From: Microbulbifer sp. Q7
GTDB taxonomy: Bacteria; Pseudomonadota; Gammaproteobacteria; Pseudomonadales; Cellvibrionaceae
Assembly: GCF_001639145.1 (NCBI RefSeq)
Contig: NZ_LROY01000001.1
Span: 560,501-624,500, forward strand
DNA: 64,000 nucleotides
Reading direction: 5' to 3'
Below, piece by piece: positions 37,086 to 46,220 of this stretch. A model generated the notes under the pieces. That model was not told the DNA's origin and did not search any database. It was given only the letters and a program-made list of their open reading frames with translations. The number at the start of each line of letters is the position of its first letter. The stretch's first letter is position 1. The position numbers were made by a program, and so were the translations under genes.

Positions 37086-37211
37086 GTGGCGGCGCTGCTA
37101 GCGGGTATAGCCTTGCAAGACGCGCCGTAAACCCATCCCAGGGGGCTCTTCCGCGAGGTCCCTCTCGCGGAAGGTCTTGCAAGGCTATACCCGCTATCAG
37201 CGCCTTCGCAT
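37086..37211 (+). repeat. Structured intergenic repeat, copy 4 of 8
   Basis: Between ftsY and ftsE. Outer arms at 37099-37121 and 37174-37196 pair perfectly over 23 bp. The inner hairpin TTCCGCGAG-gtccct-CTCGCGGAA matches copy 2. The motif is AACCCATCCCAGGGGGCTC. The ends read GTGGCGGCGCTGCTAGCGGG and AGCGCCTTCGCATTAA, the best-preserved pair of ends in the family. Confidence 0.88.
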
Positions 37212-37269
37212 TAAACCGAAGTGCACTAAACGCGCTCTCGAACAAACTAAAAACAACAAAAATGCGCCC

Positions 37270-37953
37270 ATGATCCAGTTTGATAACGTCAACAAACGCT
37301 ACGAGTCCGGCCAGGATGCGCTGGGGCGTGTCAGCCTGGAAATCGACCGCGCGGAGATGGTGTTCCTCACCGGCCATTCCGGCGCGGGCAAAAGTACCCT
37401 GCTCAAACTGCTCACCGCCATCGAGCGCCCGACCCGCGGCAACATCATTGTCGGTGGCCAGAACCTCAACCGGCTGCGCAACAGCCAGATCCCCTACTAT
37501 CGCCGCAATCTCGGCATCGTCTTCCAGAACCATCAGCTGCTGTTTGACCGCAGTGTCTTCGACAACGTGGCCCTGCCTTTGTCGGTGTCGGGCTGCAGCA
37601 AGCGCGAGGTGGGCCGGCGGGTGCGGGCGGCGCTGGATAAGGTGGGGTTGTTGCACAAGGAGAAGCAGAACCCGATGGTGCTCTCCGGTGGTGAGCAGCA
37701 GCGGGTGGGGATTGCGCGGGCGGTGGTGAACAAGCCGGCGCTACTGGTGGCAGATGAGCCCACCGGTAACCTGGACCCGAAGCTGTCGGAAGAAATTATG
37801 GGGTTGTTCCGCCAGTTCAATGCCGTGGGTACCACGGTGTTGATCGCGAGCCATGACCTGGAGCTGATTGCCCGCATGCGCCAGCGGGTGCTGACCCTGC
37901 AGCAGGGACAACTCATTTACGATGGATACCCGAGCCGTGAACCAGCGTACTAA
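37270..37953 (+). CDS. ftsE: Cell division ATP-binding protein FtsE
   Basis: A 227-residue ABC ATPase that, with FtsX, activates septal cell-wall hydrolases through EnvC. Seen are IQFDNVNKRYESG at the start, Walker A GHSGAGKSTLL near residue 36, the signature LSGGEQQRVGIARA near 138 and Walker B LLVADEPTGNLD near 158. I chose the ATG at 37270; the longer frame would run back through repeat copy 4. Its end overlaps ftsX by 32 nt, implying translational coupling. A strong ribosome-binding site is lacking. Confidence 0.96.
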   Translation: MIQFDNVNKRYESGQDALGRVSLEIDRAEMVFLTGHSGAGKSTLLKLLTAIERPTRGNIIVGGQNLNRLRNSQIPYYRRNLGIVFQNHQLLFDRSVFDNVALPLSVSGCSKREVGRRVRAALDKVGLLHKEKQNPMVLSGGEQQRVGIARAVVNKPALLVADEPTGNLDPKLSEEIMGLFRQFNAVGTTVLIASHDLELIARMRQRVLTLQQGQLIYDGYPSREPAY

Positions 37954-38950
37954 GCCCTCTTCATCCCGCGCTGCCTCCCCAGCCGTCGAGCGCACGCGCT
38001 CGGCCGGCGCGGTTGCCGCGCGTACCGGTGCCGGTGATCGTTTCAGCAGCTGGCTGGATCACCACCGCGAGATGTGGCGGGAGTCCTGGGTGCGCTTTTT
38101 CGCGTCCCCCATGTCCAGTTTCATGACCGCGCTGGTGATCGCCATTGCGCTGGCGCTGCCGGCGGCGTTGCAGCTGGGGCTGAACAACTTCCAGAAGGCG
38201 GTGGCCGGTTGGGATGGGCAGCCGCAGATTTCGGTGTTCCTGCACAAGCGCGCCAAGGAGCAGGCGGTGACATCCTTTGCGGACGATTTGCGCGGTGATC
38301 CGCTGGTGGCGGATGTGACGTACATTTCCCCGGAGCAGGCGCTGGCGGAGTTCCAGCAGTCCTCGGGGCTCGGGGATGCGCTGCTGGGTATGGACAGTAA
38401 TCCGTTACCGGCGGTGTTGCTGGTGCGGCCGCAGGGTTCCGATAGCGCGTCACTGGAGTCGCTTGCCGCGCAGTTGCGCGAGAGTGCACTGACGGACTCG
38501 GTGGTACTGGATATGGCCTGGGTGCAGCGGCTGGCGAACCTGACCGAGCTGGGTCGGCGCATGAGCCTGGGGCTGGCGTTTTTGCTGGCGCTGGGGGTGC
38601 TGTTGGTGGTGGTGAACAGCATTCGCCTGCACATTGAAAACCGGCGGGACGAGATTCTGGTGGTGAAGCTGGTCGGTGCTACGGACGCCTTCGTGCGCCG
38701 CCCCTTCCTGTATACCGGGCTGGTGTACGGGCTGGTGGGCGGCCTGATCGCCTGGCTGCTGGTGAGTTTCGGGGTCTGGTTGCTGGCGGGGCCGGTGCGC
38801 GGGCTGGCGAATCTTTACGGCAGTGGCTTCCGGCTCGAAGGGCCGGGATTCCCTTATCTGGTGGGGCTTGGTGGCGGGGCTGCCCTGCTGGGTCTTACGG
38901 GTGCCTGGCTGGCGGTGGCACGGCATATTTCGGCGATTCAGCCACGCTGA
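37922..38950 (+). CDS. ftsX: Cell division protein FtsX
   Basis: A 342-residue membrane partner of FtsE. A long basic N-terminal cytoplasmic tail (residues 1-55, rich in Ser/Ala/Arg) leads into helix 1 (FMTALVIAIALALPAALQLG near 62-81). A periplasmic loop of about 115 residues follows, then three helices near 215-240, 262-292 and 311-332. The periplasmic loop is the part that contacts EnvC in E. coli. Confidence 0.95.
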   Translation: MDTRAVNQRTKPSSSRAASPAVERTRSAGAVAARTGAGDRFSSWLDHHREMWRESWVRFFASPMSSFMTALVIAIALALPAALQLGLNNFQKAVAGWDGQPQISVFLHKRAKEQAVTSFADDLRGDPLVADVTYISPEQALAEFQQSSGLGDALLGMDSNPLPAVLLVRPQGSDSASLESLAAQLRESALTDSVVLDMAWVQRLANLTELGRRMSLGLAFLLALGVLLVVVNSIRLHIENRRDEILVVKLVGATDAFVRRPFLYTGLVYGLVGGLIAWLLVSFGVWLLAGPVRGLANLYGSGFRLEGPGFPYLVGLGGGAALLGLTGAWLAVARHISAIQPR

Positions 38951-38992
38951 CCTCATGGTCAGTCAAGAATGGTAAAGCCCTCCCGCCACCGC

Positions 38993-39021
38993 GGAACTTC
39001 CCCTGTGGATAACTGCTCTAA
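38993..39021 (+). promoter_or_regulatory. Candidate sigma-E promoter upstream of rpoH
   Basis: GGAACTT, a 17-nt spacer, then TCTAA, close to the extracytoplasmic sigma-E consensus (GGAACTT and TCTGA/TCAAA). It lies 229 nt before the rpoH ATG, in the 299-nt gap after ftsX. In E. coli one rpoH promoter is sigma-E dependent. Confidence 0.6.
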
Positions 39022-39249
39022 TCACCCGGAAATCAAGGGCTGGCGCGGTTTGCCGGCCCGCCTCGCACGGGGTTCCATTTCCTGTTGCGGGTGCTACACT
39101 GTGGCCAACTTTGTTCTGCCGGTGCCGCTTGAGGGCTGATCAGCCCAGGGCCGGAAGAACAAGCCGCCGCAAACTACTGGTCCCGGTAAGTAATAGTCCG
39201 GGCAGCAAGTGCCAAGCGGGGCAATAGCGAGTTACGAGGAGAATCCTGA

Positions 39250-40104
39250 ATGGGAACCAGTTTACAGCCGATCCATACACTGTCGCCGGGCGCCAACCTG
39301 AACGCCTATATCCAGACAGTGAGTGGCTTCGAGGTACTTTCCGCCGAGGAAGAAAAGAAGCTGGCGGAGGACCTCTACTATCACGAAAACCTTGAGGCAG
39401 CCCGCCAGCTGGTCATGTCTCACCTGCGCTTTGTTGTGCACATCGCCAAATCCTACTCCGGTTACGGCCTGAACCAGGGCGACCTGATCCAGGAAGGTAA
39501 CGTTGGCCTGATGAAGGCGGTGAAGCGTTTCAACCCGGAAAAGGGTGTGCGTCTGGTGTCCTTCGCGGTGCACTGGATCAAGGCGGAGATTCACGAGTTC
39601 ATCCTGCGCAACTGGCGTATCGTCAAAATCGCCACCACCAAGGCGCAGCGCAAGTTGTTCTTCAACCTGCGTGGCCAGAAGAAGAAACTGGCGTGGTTGA
39701 CCAGCGATGAAGCCAAGCGCGTTGCCGCGGAGCTGAACGTGGATGTGCAGCATGTACACGATATGGAAGGCCGTCTCTCGGCCCACGATGCGGCCTTTGA
39801 TGCCGGCGTGGACGACGACGAAGATTCCGCGTGGCAGGCTCCGGCGCATTACCTGGAAGATCGCCGTTACGATCCAGCCACCATGCTGGAAAACGATAAC
39901 TGGCAGGAAACCAGCGTTAATAATCTGACCATGGCGATGGAGCAACTGGATGACCGCAGCCGCGATATCATCGAGGCGCGCTGGTTGAGCGAGTCCAAGG
40001 CGACGTTGCACGAGCTGGCCGATAAATACGGCGTATCTGCGGAACGTATCCGCCAGCTTGAAAAGAACGCCATGAAAAAAGTCCGGGTGGCGATGGAGGC
40101 CTGA
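39250..40104 (+). CDS. rpoH: RNA polymerase sigma-32 (heat shock) factor
   Basis: A 284-residue sigma-70 family protein. Region 2 has [39 protein letters not shown], the RpoH box QRKLFFNLR lies near residue 135, and region 4 has [25 protein letters not shown]. Length and box identify sigma-32 rather than RpoD or RpoS. GAGGAGAATCC precedes the ATG. Order ftsE-ftsX-rpoH is conserved in gammaproteobacteria. A strong terminator follows. A candidate target promoter is present before hslV. Confidence 0.97.
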   Translation: MGTSLQPIHTLSPGANLNAYIQTVSGFEVLSAEEEKKLAEDLYYHENLEAARQLVMSHLRFVVHIAKSYSGYGLNQGDLIQEGNVGLMKAVKRFNPEKGVRLVSFAVHWIKAEIHEFILRNWRIVKIATTKAQRKLFFNLRGQKKKLAWLTSDEAKRVAAELNVDVQHVHDMEGRLSAHDAAFDAGVDDDEDSAWQAPAHYLEDRRYDPATMLENDNWQETSVNNLTMAMEQLDDRSRDIIEARWLSESKATLHELADKYGVSAERIRQLEKNAMKKVRVAMEA

Positions 40105-40130
40105 TAGCCCTCTCACCGACCGGATTCAAG

Positions 40131-40155
40131 AACCGCGCTACTGGCGCGGTTTTTT
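40131..40155 (+). terminator. Rho-independent terminator of rpoH
   Basis: AACCGCGC-tactg-GCGCGGTTTTTT, 27 nt after the rpoH stop, with a full T-run. Confidence 0.92.
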
Positions 40156-40207
40156 CGTATGTGGTGCGGGGTTTTGGGTCCGTGGTATTTGCTTTGAAGC
40201 TGGCCCG

Positions 40208-40330
40208 GTGGCGGGGGATCACTGGGTACGGGTTTTCAGAACCACTGTGAACCCATCCCTGGGCGTTGCGGCGCAAACTTCCTGTTTGCGACGCTTCTGA
40301 AAACCCGCACCCAGTGCTCCCCCTTCGTAT
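40208..40330 (+). repeat. Structured intergenic repeat, copy 5 of 8
   Basis: Between the rpoH terminator and the DUF423 gene. Outer arms at 40220-40240 and 40296-40315 pair with one mismatch. It belongs to a subtype in which GGGGGCTC is replaced by GGGCGTTGCGGCG, and the inner hairpin is GCGGCGCAAAC-ttcct-GTTTGCGACGC. The motif starts AACCCATCCCTGGGCG. It is nearly identical internally to copy 6, with which it forms an inverted pair around DUF423. Confidence 0.85.
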
Positions 40331-40372
40331 TGAACCAAACTGCTTCGTAAGCCAAGTTAGAAAGGATTAGAT

Positions 40373-40750
40373 ATGGCTAAATTGTATTTGCTGCTCGCCA
40401 CTTTTTTTGGTGGTACCGGCGTTATTCTCGGGGCATTTGGTGCGCATGGTTTGCGCGATAAAGTCGCAGAAAACCTGTTAGAAGCCTACAAAACCGGTGT
40501 GCACTACCAGATGATTCACGCCCTGGCGCTGATCGCCGTAGCTGTGCTGATTCATCAGATCGGCGCAAAAACCTCGCTGGTGGTAAGCGGTGCCCTGTTT
40601 GCCATCGGCATCCTGTTTTTCTCCGGCAGCCTTTACGGTCTGACGTTTGGGGGCCCAAGAATTCTGGGGCCAATCACACCACTGGGCGGCACCCTGCTGA
40701 TCGGCGGCTGGATCGCACTGTTTATCGGCGCACTCGGCTATACAAAGTAA
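40373..40750 (+). CDS. DUF423 family membrane protein
   Basis: A 125-residue protein with four hydrophobic helices. GAFGAHGLRDK near residue 21 and YQMIHALALI near 46 are the DUF423 (YgdD-like) hallmarks, and the C-terminal GGPRILGPITPLGGTLLIGGW is characteristic. Its function is unknown. AAAGGATTAGAT precedes the ATG. The gene is isolated between two oppositely oriented copies of the structured repeat. Confidence 0.93.
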   Translation: MAKLYLLLATFFGGTGVILGAFGAHGLRDKVAENLLEAYKTGVHYQMIHALALIAVAVLIHQIGAKTSLVVSGALFAIGILFFSGSLYGLTFGGPRILGPITPLGGTLLIGGWIALFIGALGYTK

Positions 40751-40780
40751 GCACTGGCAACTACGAAGCAAAAAACTACG

Positions 40781-40903
40781 AATCGAAGGCCAAGTGCCGG
40801 GTGTCTGTTTTCGGAAGCGTCGCAAACAGGATGTTTGCGCCGCAGCGCCCAGGGATGGGTTTACAGCGGTTCCGAAAACAGACACCCGGTGATTGGCCGC
40901 CAC
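40781..40903 (-). repeat. Structured intergenic repeat, copy 6 of 8
   Basis: Between DUF423 and trmB. Outer arms at 40797-40816 and 40870-40889 pair perfectly over 20 bp. On the minus strand the motif is AAACCCATCCCTGGGCGCTG and the inner hairpin GCGGCGCAAAC-atcct-GTTTGCGACGC. Same subtype as copies 5 and 8. Confidence 0.85.
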
Positions 40904-40963
40904 AGAAAGAGCTACGAAGCACACAAGATCGGTGCTCCGGGGCAAAGAGGTAACCAAGCTAAG

Positions 40964-41701
40964 ATGCAAGAAGAACCAAACAACGAGGCAGGTAACGAGG
41001 AAGAAGACTTCCCCTACCGCACCGAATTCAAAAAGAAATCCATCCGCAGCTACGTGATTCGCGGCGGCCGCATGACCGAAGGTCAGCGCAAGGCTTTCGA
41101 TAATTACTGGGGCCCGTTTGGCCTGTCCCTGTACGATGGCGCCATCGAGCCGCAAGAAATTTTTGGCCGCGAAGCCCCAGTGGTACTGGAAATCGGCTTT
41201 GGCATGGGCGACTCCCTGCTGGAAATGACCGAAGCCGAAACGGATAAGGACTTTATCGGCATCGAAGTCCACCCGCCCGGTGTTGGCCGACTGATCAACA
41301 ACGCCGGTAAAGCCGACGTCAAAAACCTGCGCGTGTACATGGCCGATGCCATCGATGTATTGAACGACTGTATTCCAGATGCCAGCCTCGATCGCTTCCA
41401 GCTGTATTTCCCCGATCCCTGGCACAAGAAAAAACACAACAAACGTCGCATCGTGCAGCCAGAGTTTGTAAAACTGCTGTGCAGCAAACTGAAACCCGGT
41501 GGCCTGATGCACATGGCCACGGACTGGGAAAACTACGCCGAGCAGATGCTCGAAGTGCTTGAAGCGGAAGAGCTGCTGGAAAACACCGCCGGCAAGGGCA
41601 ATTATGCCCCGCGCCCGGCCTTCCGCCCGCAGACCAAGTTTGAACGCCGCGGCGAACGCCTGGGGCACGGAGTGTGGGACCTGCTGTACCAGCGCAAATA
41701 A
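40964..41701 (+). CDS. trmB: tRNA (guanine-N7-)-methyltransferase
   Basis: A 245-residue SAM enzyme that makes m7G46 in tRNAs. Seen are RSYVIRGGRMTEGQRKA, the SAM loop VLEIGFGMGDSLLEM, the acidic LQLYFPDPWHKKKHNKRR (the catalytic PDPW motif) and the C-terminal RPQTKFERRGERLGHGVWDL. The N-terminal 20 residues are acidic and variable. The start at 40964 avoids running into repeat copy 6. Confidence 0.96.
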   Translation: MQEEPNNEAGNEEEDFPYRTEFKKKSIRSYVIRGGRMTEGQRKAFDNYWGPFGLSLYDGAIEPQEIFGREAPVVLEIGFGMGDSLLEMTEAETDKDFIGIEVHPPGVGRLINNAGKADVKNLRVYMADAIDVLNDCIPDASLDRFQLYFPDPWHKKKHNKRRIVQPEFVKLLCSKLKPGGLMHMATDWENYAEQMLEVLEAEELLENTAGKGNYAPRPAFRPQTKFERRGERLGHGVWDLLYQRK

Positions 41702-41790
41702 ACCACCCCTTGGCCGGGCGCCTCCAACAGGGGCGCCCGGCCCACTGTGCTATCTTCTGTCTACCGGTAAATGGATGCTCCGGAGCAACA

Positions 41791-42642
41791 ATGACAACAA
41801 GCCCCGCCCCCGCCCTGAAACACCTGTGCAGCCGTATTCGGCGTCACTGCCAGCGTAACCTGGTGCTCGGCAGCTGCCTGGCGCTCATCAGTGCCCCGGC
41901 TCTCGCCGACAATGAAGGCACCCTCACCCTCCATCTCAACGGTGGCCAATACTGGTTCGATGAAGAGCGCCTCTCGGGCACCCCGTATTTTCTTGAGGAG
42001 CTGCAAGACAGTTCCGGTGGCGGTATTGGTTTCGGCTACAACATCACCGACCGCTGGGCCATCGAGGGGGTGTTTGATTACTTCAGTGCTGACCTGAAAG
42101 ATGTCCGCGAAGACGTTGCGGTACAGAACTATCACCTCGACCTCATGTACCAGTTTGGCGGGCAGTTCTGTGGCAATTACCTGTGGCAGCCCTATGTGGT
42201 GTTCGGTGCCGGTGAATTGCGGGTGGACGAGGATTCTTTCAGTTATCCGGACAACTGGCACCAGCGTCAGACGATGGTCAACTTCGGTGCCGGTATCAAA
42301 TACCAGCTCGCACCGCGCTGGCAGGTGCGCGGGGATCTGCGTGGTTTCCAGGGGGTCGAGGAAGGTGGCATGGATGGCTTCTTGAGCTTCGCCATTGGCT
42401 ACCAGTGGCAAGACGAGGTGGTGCCGCGTGACTGGGATGGCGACGGTATTTACAGCAACATTGACCAGTGCCCGCAAACACCGCCGGGTATTGATGTGGA
42501 CATGCGCGGCTGCCCGGTGGACAGCGACGGCGATGGTGTGCCGGACTACCTCGACCAGTGCCCGGGAACACCCATGGGCGTGGCGGTGAATGAAGACGGC
42601 TGCCCGCTGGAGGACTACGACCCCGGTGACTTCTCCAAGTGA
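41791..42642 (+). CDS. OmpA-like beta-barrel protein ending in thrombospondin type 3 repeats
   Basis: A 283-residue outer-membrane protein. A signal peptide (ending SAPALA near residue 39) precedes an eight-strand OmpA-type barrel (GGGIGFGYNITDRWAIEG, then YHLDLMYQFGGQF and GAGIKYQLAPRWQVRGDLRG). Two calcium-binding TSP3-type repeats follow (DWDGDGIYSNIDQCPQTP and DSDGDGVPDYLDQCPGTP). In relatives this is followed by the peptidoglycan-binding OmpA C-terminal domain, but here the protein stops 21 residues later. CGGAG precedes the ATG. Confidence 0.85.
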   Translation: MTTSPAPALKHLCSRIRRHCQRNLVLGSCLALISAPALADNEGTLTLHLNGGQYWFDEERLSGTPYFLEELQDSSGGGIGFGYNITDRWAIEGVFDYFSADLKDVREDVAVQNYHLDLMYQFGGQFCGNYLWQPYVVFGAGELRVDEDSFSYPDNWHQRQTMVNFGAGIKYQLAPRWQVRGDLRGFQGVEEGGMDGFLSFAIGYQWQDEVVPRDWDGDGIYSNIDQCPQTPPGIDVDMRGCPVDSDGDGVPDYLDQCPGTPMGVAVNEDGCPLEDYDPGDFSK

Positions 42643-42661
42643 GCTGCGAGACAGGCCCCAG

Positions 42662-44578
42662 TCAGTCGCCGCGTGCCTGCTCCAATTGTTCCGATACCTC
42701 CAGCCACGCCATCTCCAACTCCTCCAGTGATTCCCGCGCCTCGCCCTGGGCTTTGGTCAGGCGCGCAATTTCATCCTGCTGCCCGCCCGCGTAAAGGTCC
42801 TCATCTGCCAGCCGGGTTTCCAGGGTGGCCAGTTCCTGTTCCGCCTTCGCCATTTTCTGCTCGATGCTTTTCAGCTTGTTGGTGAGCGGCTTCAGCTGTT
42901 CCCGCAGAGCGGCCGCGGCACGGCGCTGGGCCTTCTTGTCTTCGACGGGCTTGTCGGCCGACTGTGCGGCATCGGAATCGCTTTCCTGGCGGCGCTTTTC
43001 GTCGCGCTTGAACGACAGCAGCCACTGTTTGTAATCCTCCAGATCGCCGTCGTAGGGCTCGGCACGGCCGTCGGCCACGAGGATGAATTCGTCGGTGGTA
43101 TTCGCCAGCAGGTGGCGATCGTGGGACACCAGCAGCATGGCACCGGGGAATTCCGCCAGCGCCAGGGTGAGCGCATGCCGCATTTCCAGGTCCAGGTGGT
43201 TGGTTGGTTCGTCCAGCAGCAACAGGTTCGGTTTCTCCCAGGCGAGCAGTGCCAGCGCCACCCGCGCCTTCTCACCGCCGGAAAAGCCTTTTACCGGTTC
43301 GAACACCCGGTCGCCAAAAAAGCCGTAGCCGCCAAGGAAATCCCGCAGCTGCTGTTCGCTGGCAAGGGGAGAGAGCCGCTGCAGATGCAGCAGCGGCGAC
43401 GCGTTGGTGTCCAGCGCTTCGAGCTGGTGCTGGGCAAAGTAACCGATTTTCAGGTGCTCACCGCACTGGCGCACCCCGGACAGCAGCGGCAGCTCGCCGG
43501 CGAGGGTCTTGATCAGCGAGGACTTGCCGGCACCGTTGGGGCCCAGCAGGCCGATGCGGCGGCCGGGCTGAATGCCGAGCTCGACGTTCGGCAGAATGGT
43601 TTTGCCGGGGTAGCCGATCTCCGCCTCACGTAGGTCGATCAACGGGTTGGACACCTTGTCGGCGCAGGGCAGGCGAAAGCGGAACGGGGAGTCCACGTGG
43701 GCGGGCGCGATCTCCGCCATACGGTCCAGTGCCTTGAGGCGACTTTGGGCCTGTTTGGCCTTGGTGGCCTTGGCCCGGAAGCGACGCACAAAGTCTTCCA
43801 TGTGTGCCCGCTGCGCCTGCTGTTTCTCGTATTGCACCTGCTGTTGCGCCAGGCGTTCTGCGCGGGCCCGTTCGAACGCGGTGTAGTTGCCGCTGTAGAG
43901 CACCAGGTCCTGTTGCTCGAAACTGATGATGCCGTCTACCACCGCATCGAGAAAATCCCGGTCGTGGGAAATGATCAGCAGGGTGCCGGGAAAGCGCTGC
44001 AGCCACTGCTCCAGCCACAGGGTGGCATCGAGGTCCAGGTGGTTGGTGGGTTCGTCGAGCAGCAGCAGGTCTGCGGGGCACATCAGTGCGCGCGCCAGAT
44101 TGAGGCGAATACGCCAGCCACCGGAGAAACTCTTTACCGGGCGCTGTTGCTCGGTGTGGGAGAAGCCGAGCCCGTCCAGCAGTTGCGCGGCACGGGCCGG
44201 GCCACTGTAGCCATCGATCGCCGCCATCTGCTCGTGCAGCTCGGCAATGCGCTTGCCGTCGGTACCGTCGGCTTCGGCGGCATCCAGTGCCCGTTGCAGG
44301 TCGCGCAGGCGGTGGTCGCCGTCCAGTGCATAGTCCAGCGCGCTCTGATCGGTGGCGGAGACTTCCTGGGCCATGTGCGCCACTTCCCAGCCTGCGGGCA
44401 CCTCGATGGTGCCGGCGTCACTCTCCTGTTGCTTCAGTAGCATTTTGAACAGGGTGGACTTGCCGCAGCCGTTGGCGCCGATGACGCCCACCTTGTGACC
44501 GGGGAAGATGCGGCAGCTGGCGTTGTTGAGCAGATCCCGTCCGCCCACCTGCAGCGATACGCCTTGCAGATTAATCAA
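42662..44578 (-). CDS. ABC-F family ATPase (YheS-like)
   Basis: A 638-residue cytoplasmic protein with two ABC domains and no membrane helices. Domain 1 has Walker A GANGCGKSTLF and signature FSGGWRIRLNLARAL; domain 2 has GPNGAGKSSLI and FSGGEKARVALAL. The interdomain linker is rich in Arg/Lys/Gln (near residues 235-275), and a charged C-terminal coiled coil follows residue 540. ABC-F proteins act on the ribosome. Start and length resemble E. coli YheS. The start is TTG with AGAGG upstream. In Pseudomonas the equivalent gene lies beside algP. Confidence 0.92.
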   Translation of the reverse strand: MINLQGVSLQVGGRDLLNNASCRIFPGHKVGVIGANGCGKSTLFKMLLKQQESDAGTIEVPAGWEVAHMAQEVSATDQSALDYALDGDHRLRDLQRALDAAEADGTDGKRIAELHEQMAAIDGYSGPARAAQLLDGLGFSHTEQQRPVKSFSGGWRIRLNLARALMCPADLLLLDEPTNHLDLDATLWLEQWLQRFPGTLLIISHDRDFLDAVVDGIISFEQQDLVLYSGNYTAFERARAERLAQQQVQYEKQQAQRAHMEDFVRRFRAKATKAKQAQSRLKALDRMAEIAPAHVDSPFRFRLPCADKVSNPLIDLREAEIGYPGKTILPNVELGIQPGRRIGLLGPNGAGKSSLIKTLAGELPLLSGVRQCGEHLKIGYFAQHQLEALDTNASPLLHLQRLSPLASEQQLRDFLGGYGFFGDRVFEPVKGFSGGEKARVALALLAWEKPNLLLLDEPTNHLDLEMRHALTLALAEFPGAMLLVSHDRHLLANTTDEFILVADGRAEPYDGDLEDYKQWLLSFKRDEKRRQESDSDAAQSADKPVEDKKAQRRAAAALREQLKPLTNKLKSIEQKMAKAEQELATLETRLADEDLYAGGQQDEIARLTKAQGEARESLEELEMAWLEVSEQLEQARGD

Positions 44579-44656
44579 TGGAAACCTCTTGGAGTTCGCC
44601 GGGGTATTTAGCAGCCTGCTAAGCTATCGGCTATAACAAACCGCCGGGATTCTACC

Positions 44657-45220
44657 GTGACAGAAACCGCACCTCCATCAGCGCCGCCGTCTCCGCTGCA
44701 AAATCCACTGTGGCAATTCAGCCTTGAGTTCTACCAGCAGCCGCACGTGGCGGACTTCCTGCTGGAGTGTCAGGACACCCGCGGTGCGGATGTCTGTCTG
44801 CTGCTGTGGGCGAGCTATACCAGTGCGTGCGGGCGACAGTTGAGCGAGGAAAGCTGGCGGGTAGCGGATCGCGGCCTTGCGCCACGCAGGCGGATGATCA
44901 CCAGTGTGCGTCACCTGCGCCGACTACTGGGCCGGATCAAAAAGCACACCGGCTTGTATGCCTGGTGCAAGCGGTGCGAGTTGCGTATGGAGCAACGGCA
45001 GATCGCGGCGTTGTGGAAGCTGAATAGCGAGAGTTGGCCGGAAACCCGATCCCCGCTGGAGCTGGCAGGACAACAATATGGGTTGCTGCAAAAAGATCAG
45101 GCCCGCTGGGCGGGCCTGATCGATGCCTACAGTACCGGGGGCGCAGCCGCGCTGGAAAGTGCGGCCGCTAGCGGCGAGCATCCCCGGGGTGGCTCACCGG
45201 AGCCGGGTGCGGCACCCTGA
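44657..45220 (+). CDS. TIGR02444/DUF2390 family protein
   Basis: A 187-residue protein. NPLWQFSLEFYQQPHVADFLLECQD then GADVCLLLWASYT and a central Arg-rich helix RRRMITSVRHLRRLLGRIKK are the pattern of the uncharacterised TIGR02444 family found near alginate-regulator genes in Pseudomonas. The C-terminal 30 residues are low complexity. The start is GTG. It is divergent from the ABC-F gene and convergent with the algP-like gene, whose stop lies 1 nt away. Confidence 0.8.
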   Translation: MTETAPPSAPPSPLQNPLWQFSLEFYQQPHVADFLLECQDTRGADVCLLLWASYTSACGRQLSEESWRVADRGLAPRRRMITSVRHLRRLLGRIKKHTGLYAWCKRCELRMEQRQIAALWKLNSESWPETRSPLELAGQQYGLLQKDQARWAGLIDAYSTGGAAALESAAASGEHPRGGSPEPGAAP

Positions 45221-45221
45221 C

Positions 45222-46220
45222 TCAGTGCTTGTGCTTGTGCTCTTCCGGGCCGTAATGCGGGTTTTCCTCAGTGGAAAACAGGCTCTTGGCCGGTGTGCTT
45301 GGGGTGATGGTCGGCGTTACCGGTGTTACTGCCGCCGGGCTTGATTCCGGTACCAGGGGCTTGGGCTCTGAGGTTTTCCCCATGATGGGTTCGGGCGTTT
45401 TCGCAGAAGCTGGTGCTGCTGCCGGCTTGTCCTGAGGCTTTTTCGCCGGCTCCTGCTGGGGTGCTGCGGCCGGCGTGCTGCCGTTGGCCTTCGCCGCCTT
45501 CACATCTTTTGCGGCTGCTTTCTTGGGCGCCGATTTTTTGGTGGCAGCCTTTTTAGCGGTGGCCTTTTTTGTGGTCGCTGGCTTGGCGGCCGGTTTGTCA
45601 GCTGCCGCTTTTTTCGCGGGTGCCTTCTTGATGGCGGCCTTCTTGGTCGTAGCTTTCTTTGCGGCGCTCTGCTTCGGTGCGGCTTTTTTGCTTGCGGCCT
45701 TTTTCTTGTCGGCGGGCTTGGCGGCGGTGGTTTTGGCGGCGGTCTTCTTGGTTGCCGATTTTTTTGCCGTTACCTTCTTGCCAGCGGTCTTCTTCTTTTT
45801 GGTTGCAGCCTGGATTTTCTTCGCCGCTGCCTCACCCGCTTTCTTGATGGTTTGTGCGGTCTTGTCGGCGAGCTTGGCAGCGGTGGCGGCCGCTTTGGAT
45901 TCGCTTAAGGTCTTGGCTGTGTCCTTGGCGACTTTCTCAACCTTGGCTACGGCTGCCTTGGCTGCATCGACCTTCTTCTTGGCTGAAGTTTTCGCTGCGG
46001 GAGTCTTTGCCTTGCCTGCCGCAGTGCGTGCAGTCGCCAGTTTAGCTTTGGCCTGCTTCACCTGGGCCTGCGCCTTGTTCGCTGCGGTAGTGGCTTTTTT
46101 GAGGGCTTTTTCGGCATCGGCCGCATCCTTGGCCCGAGCCTTGTCGAGTTGAGTGGTGATCTTGGCGATCTGTTTTTCGAGATCGGCAATGGATACAGCG
46201 GCTTTGCGTTTGGCGGCCAT
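45222..46220 (-). CDS. AlgP-like histone H1-type regulator
   Basis: A 332-residue, strongly basic protein. The N-terminal 130 residues are an alanine-rich coiled coil (SIADLEKQIAKITTQLDKAR). Residues 130-235 are made of Lys-Lys-Ala and Ala-Ala-Lys steps like eukaryotic histone H1 tails, and a Pro-rich acidic end finishes with EEHKHKH. In P. aeruginosa, AlgP (AlgR3) has this build and lies next to the FKBP gene and algQ, as here. It probably binds DNA without strict specificity. The His-rich end is unusual. AGGA precedes the ATG. Confidence 0.8.
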   Translation of the reverse strand: MAAKRKAAVSIADLEKQIAKITTQLDKARAKDAADAEKALKKATTAANKAQAQVKQAKAKLATARTAAGKAKTPAAKTSAKKKVDAAKAAVAKVEKVAKDTAKTLSESKAAATAAKLADKTAQTIKKAGEAAAKKIQAATKKKKTAGKKVTAKKSATKKTAAKTTAAKPADKKKAASKKAAPKQSAAKKATTKKAAIKKAPAKKAAADKPAAKPATTKKATAKKAATKKSAPKKAAAKDVKAAKANGSTPAAAPQQEPAKKPQDKPAAAPASAKTPEPIMGKTSEPKPLVPESSPAAVTPVTPTITPSTPAKSLFSTEENPHYGPEEHKHKH

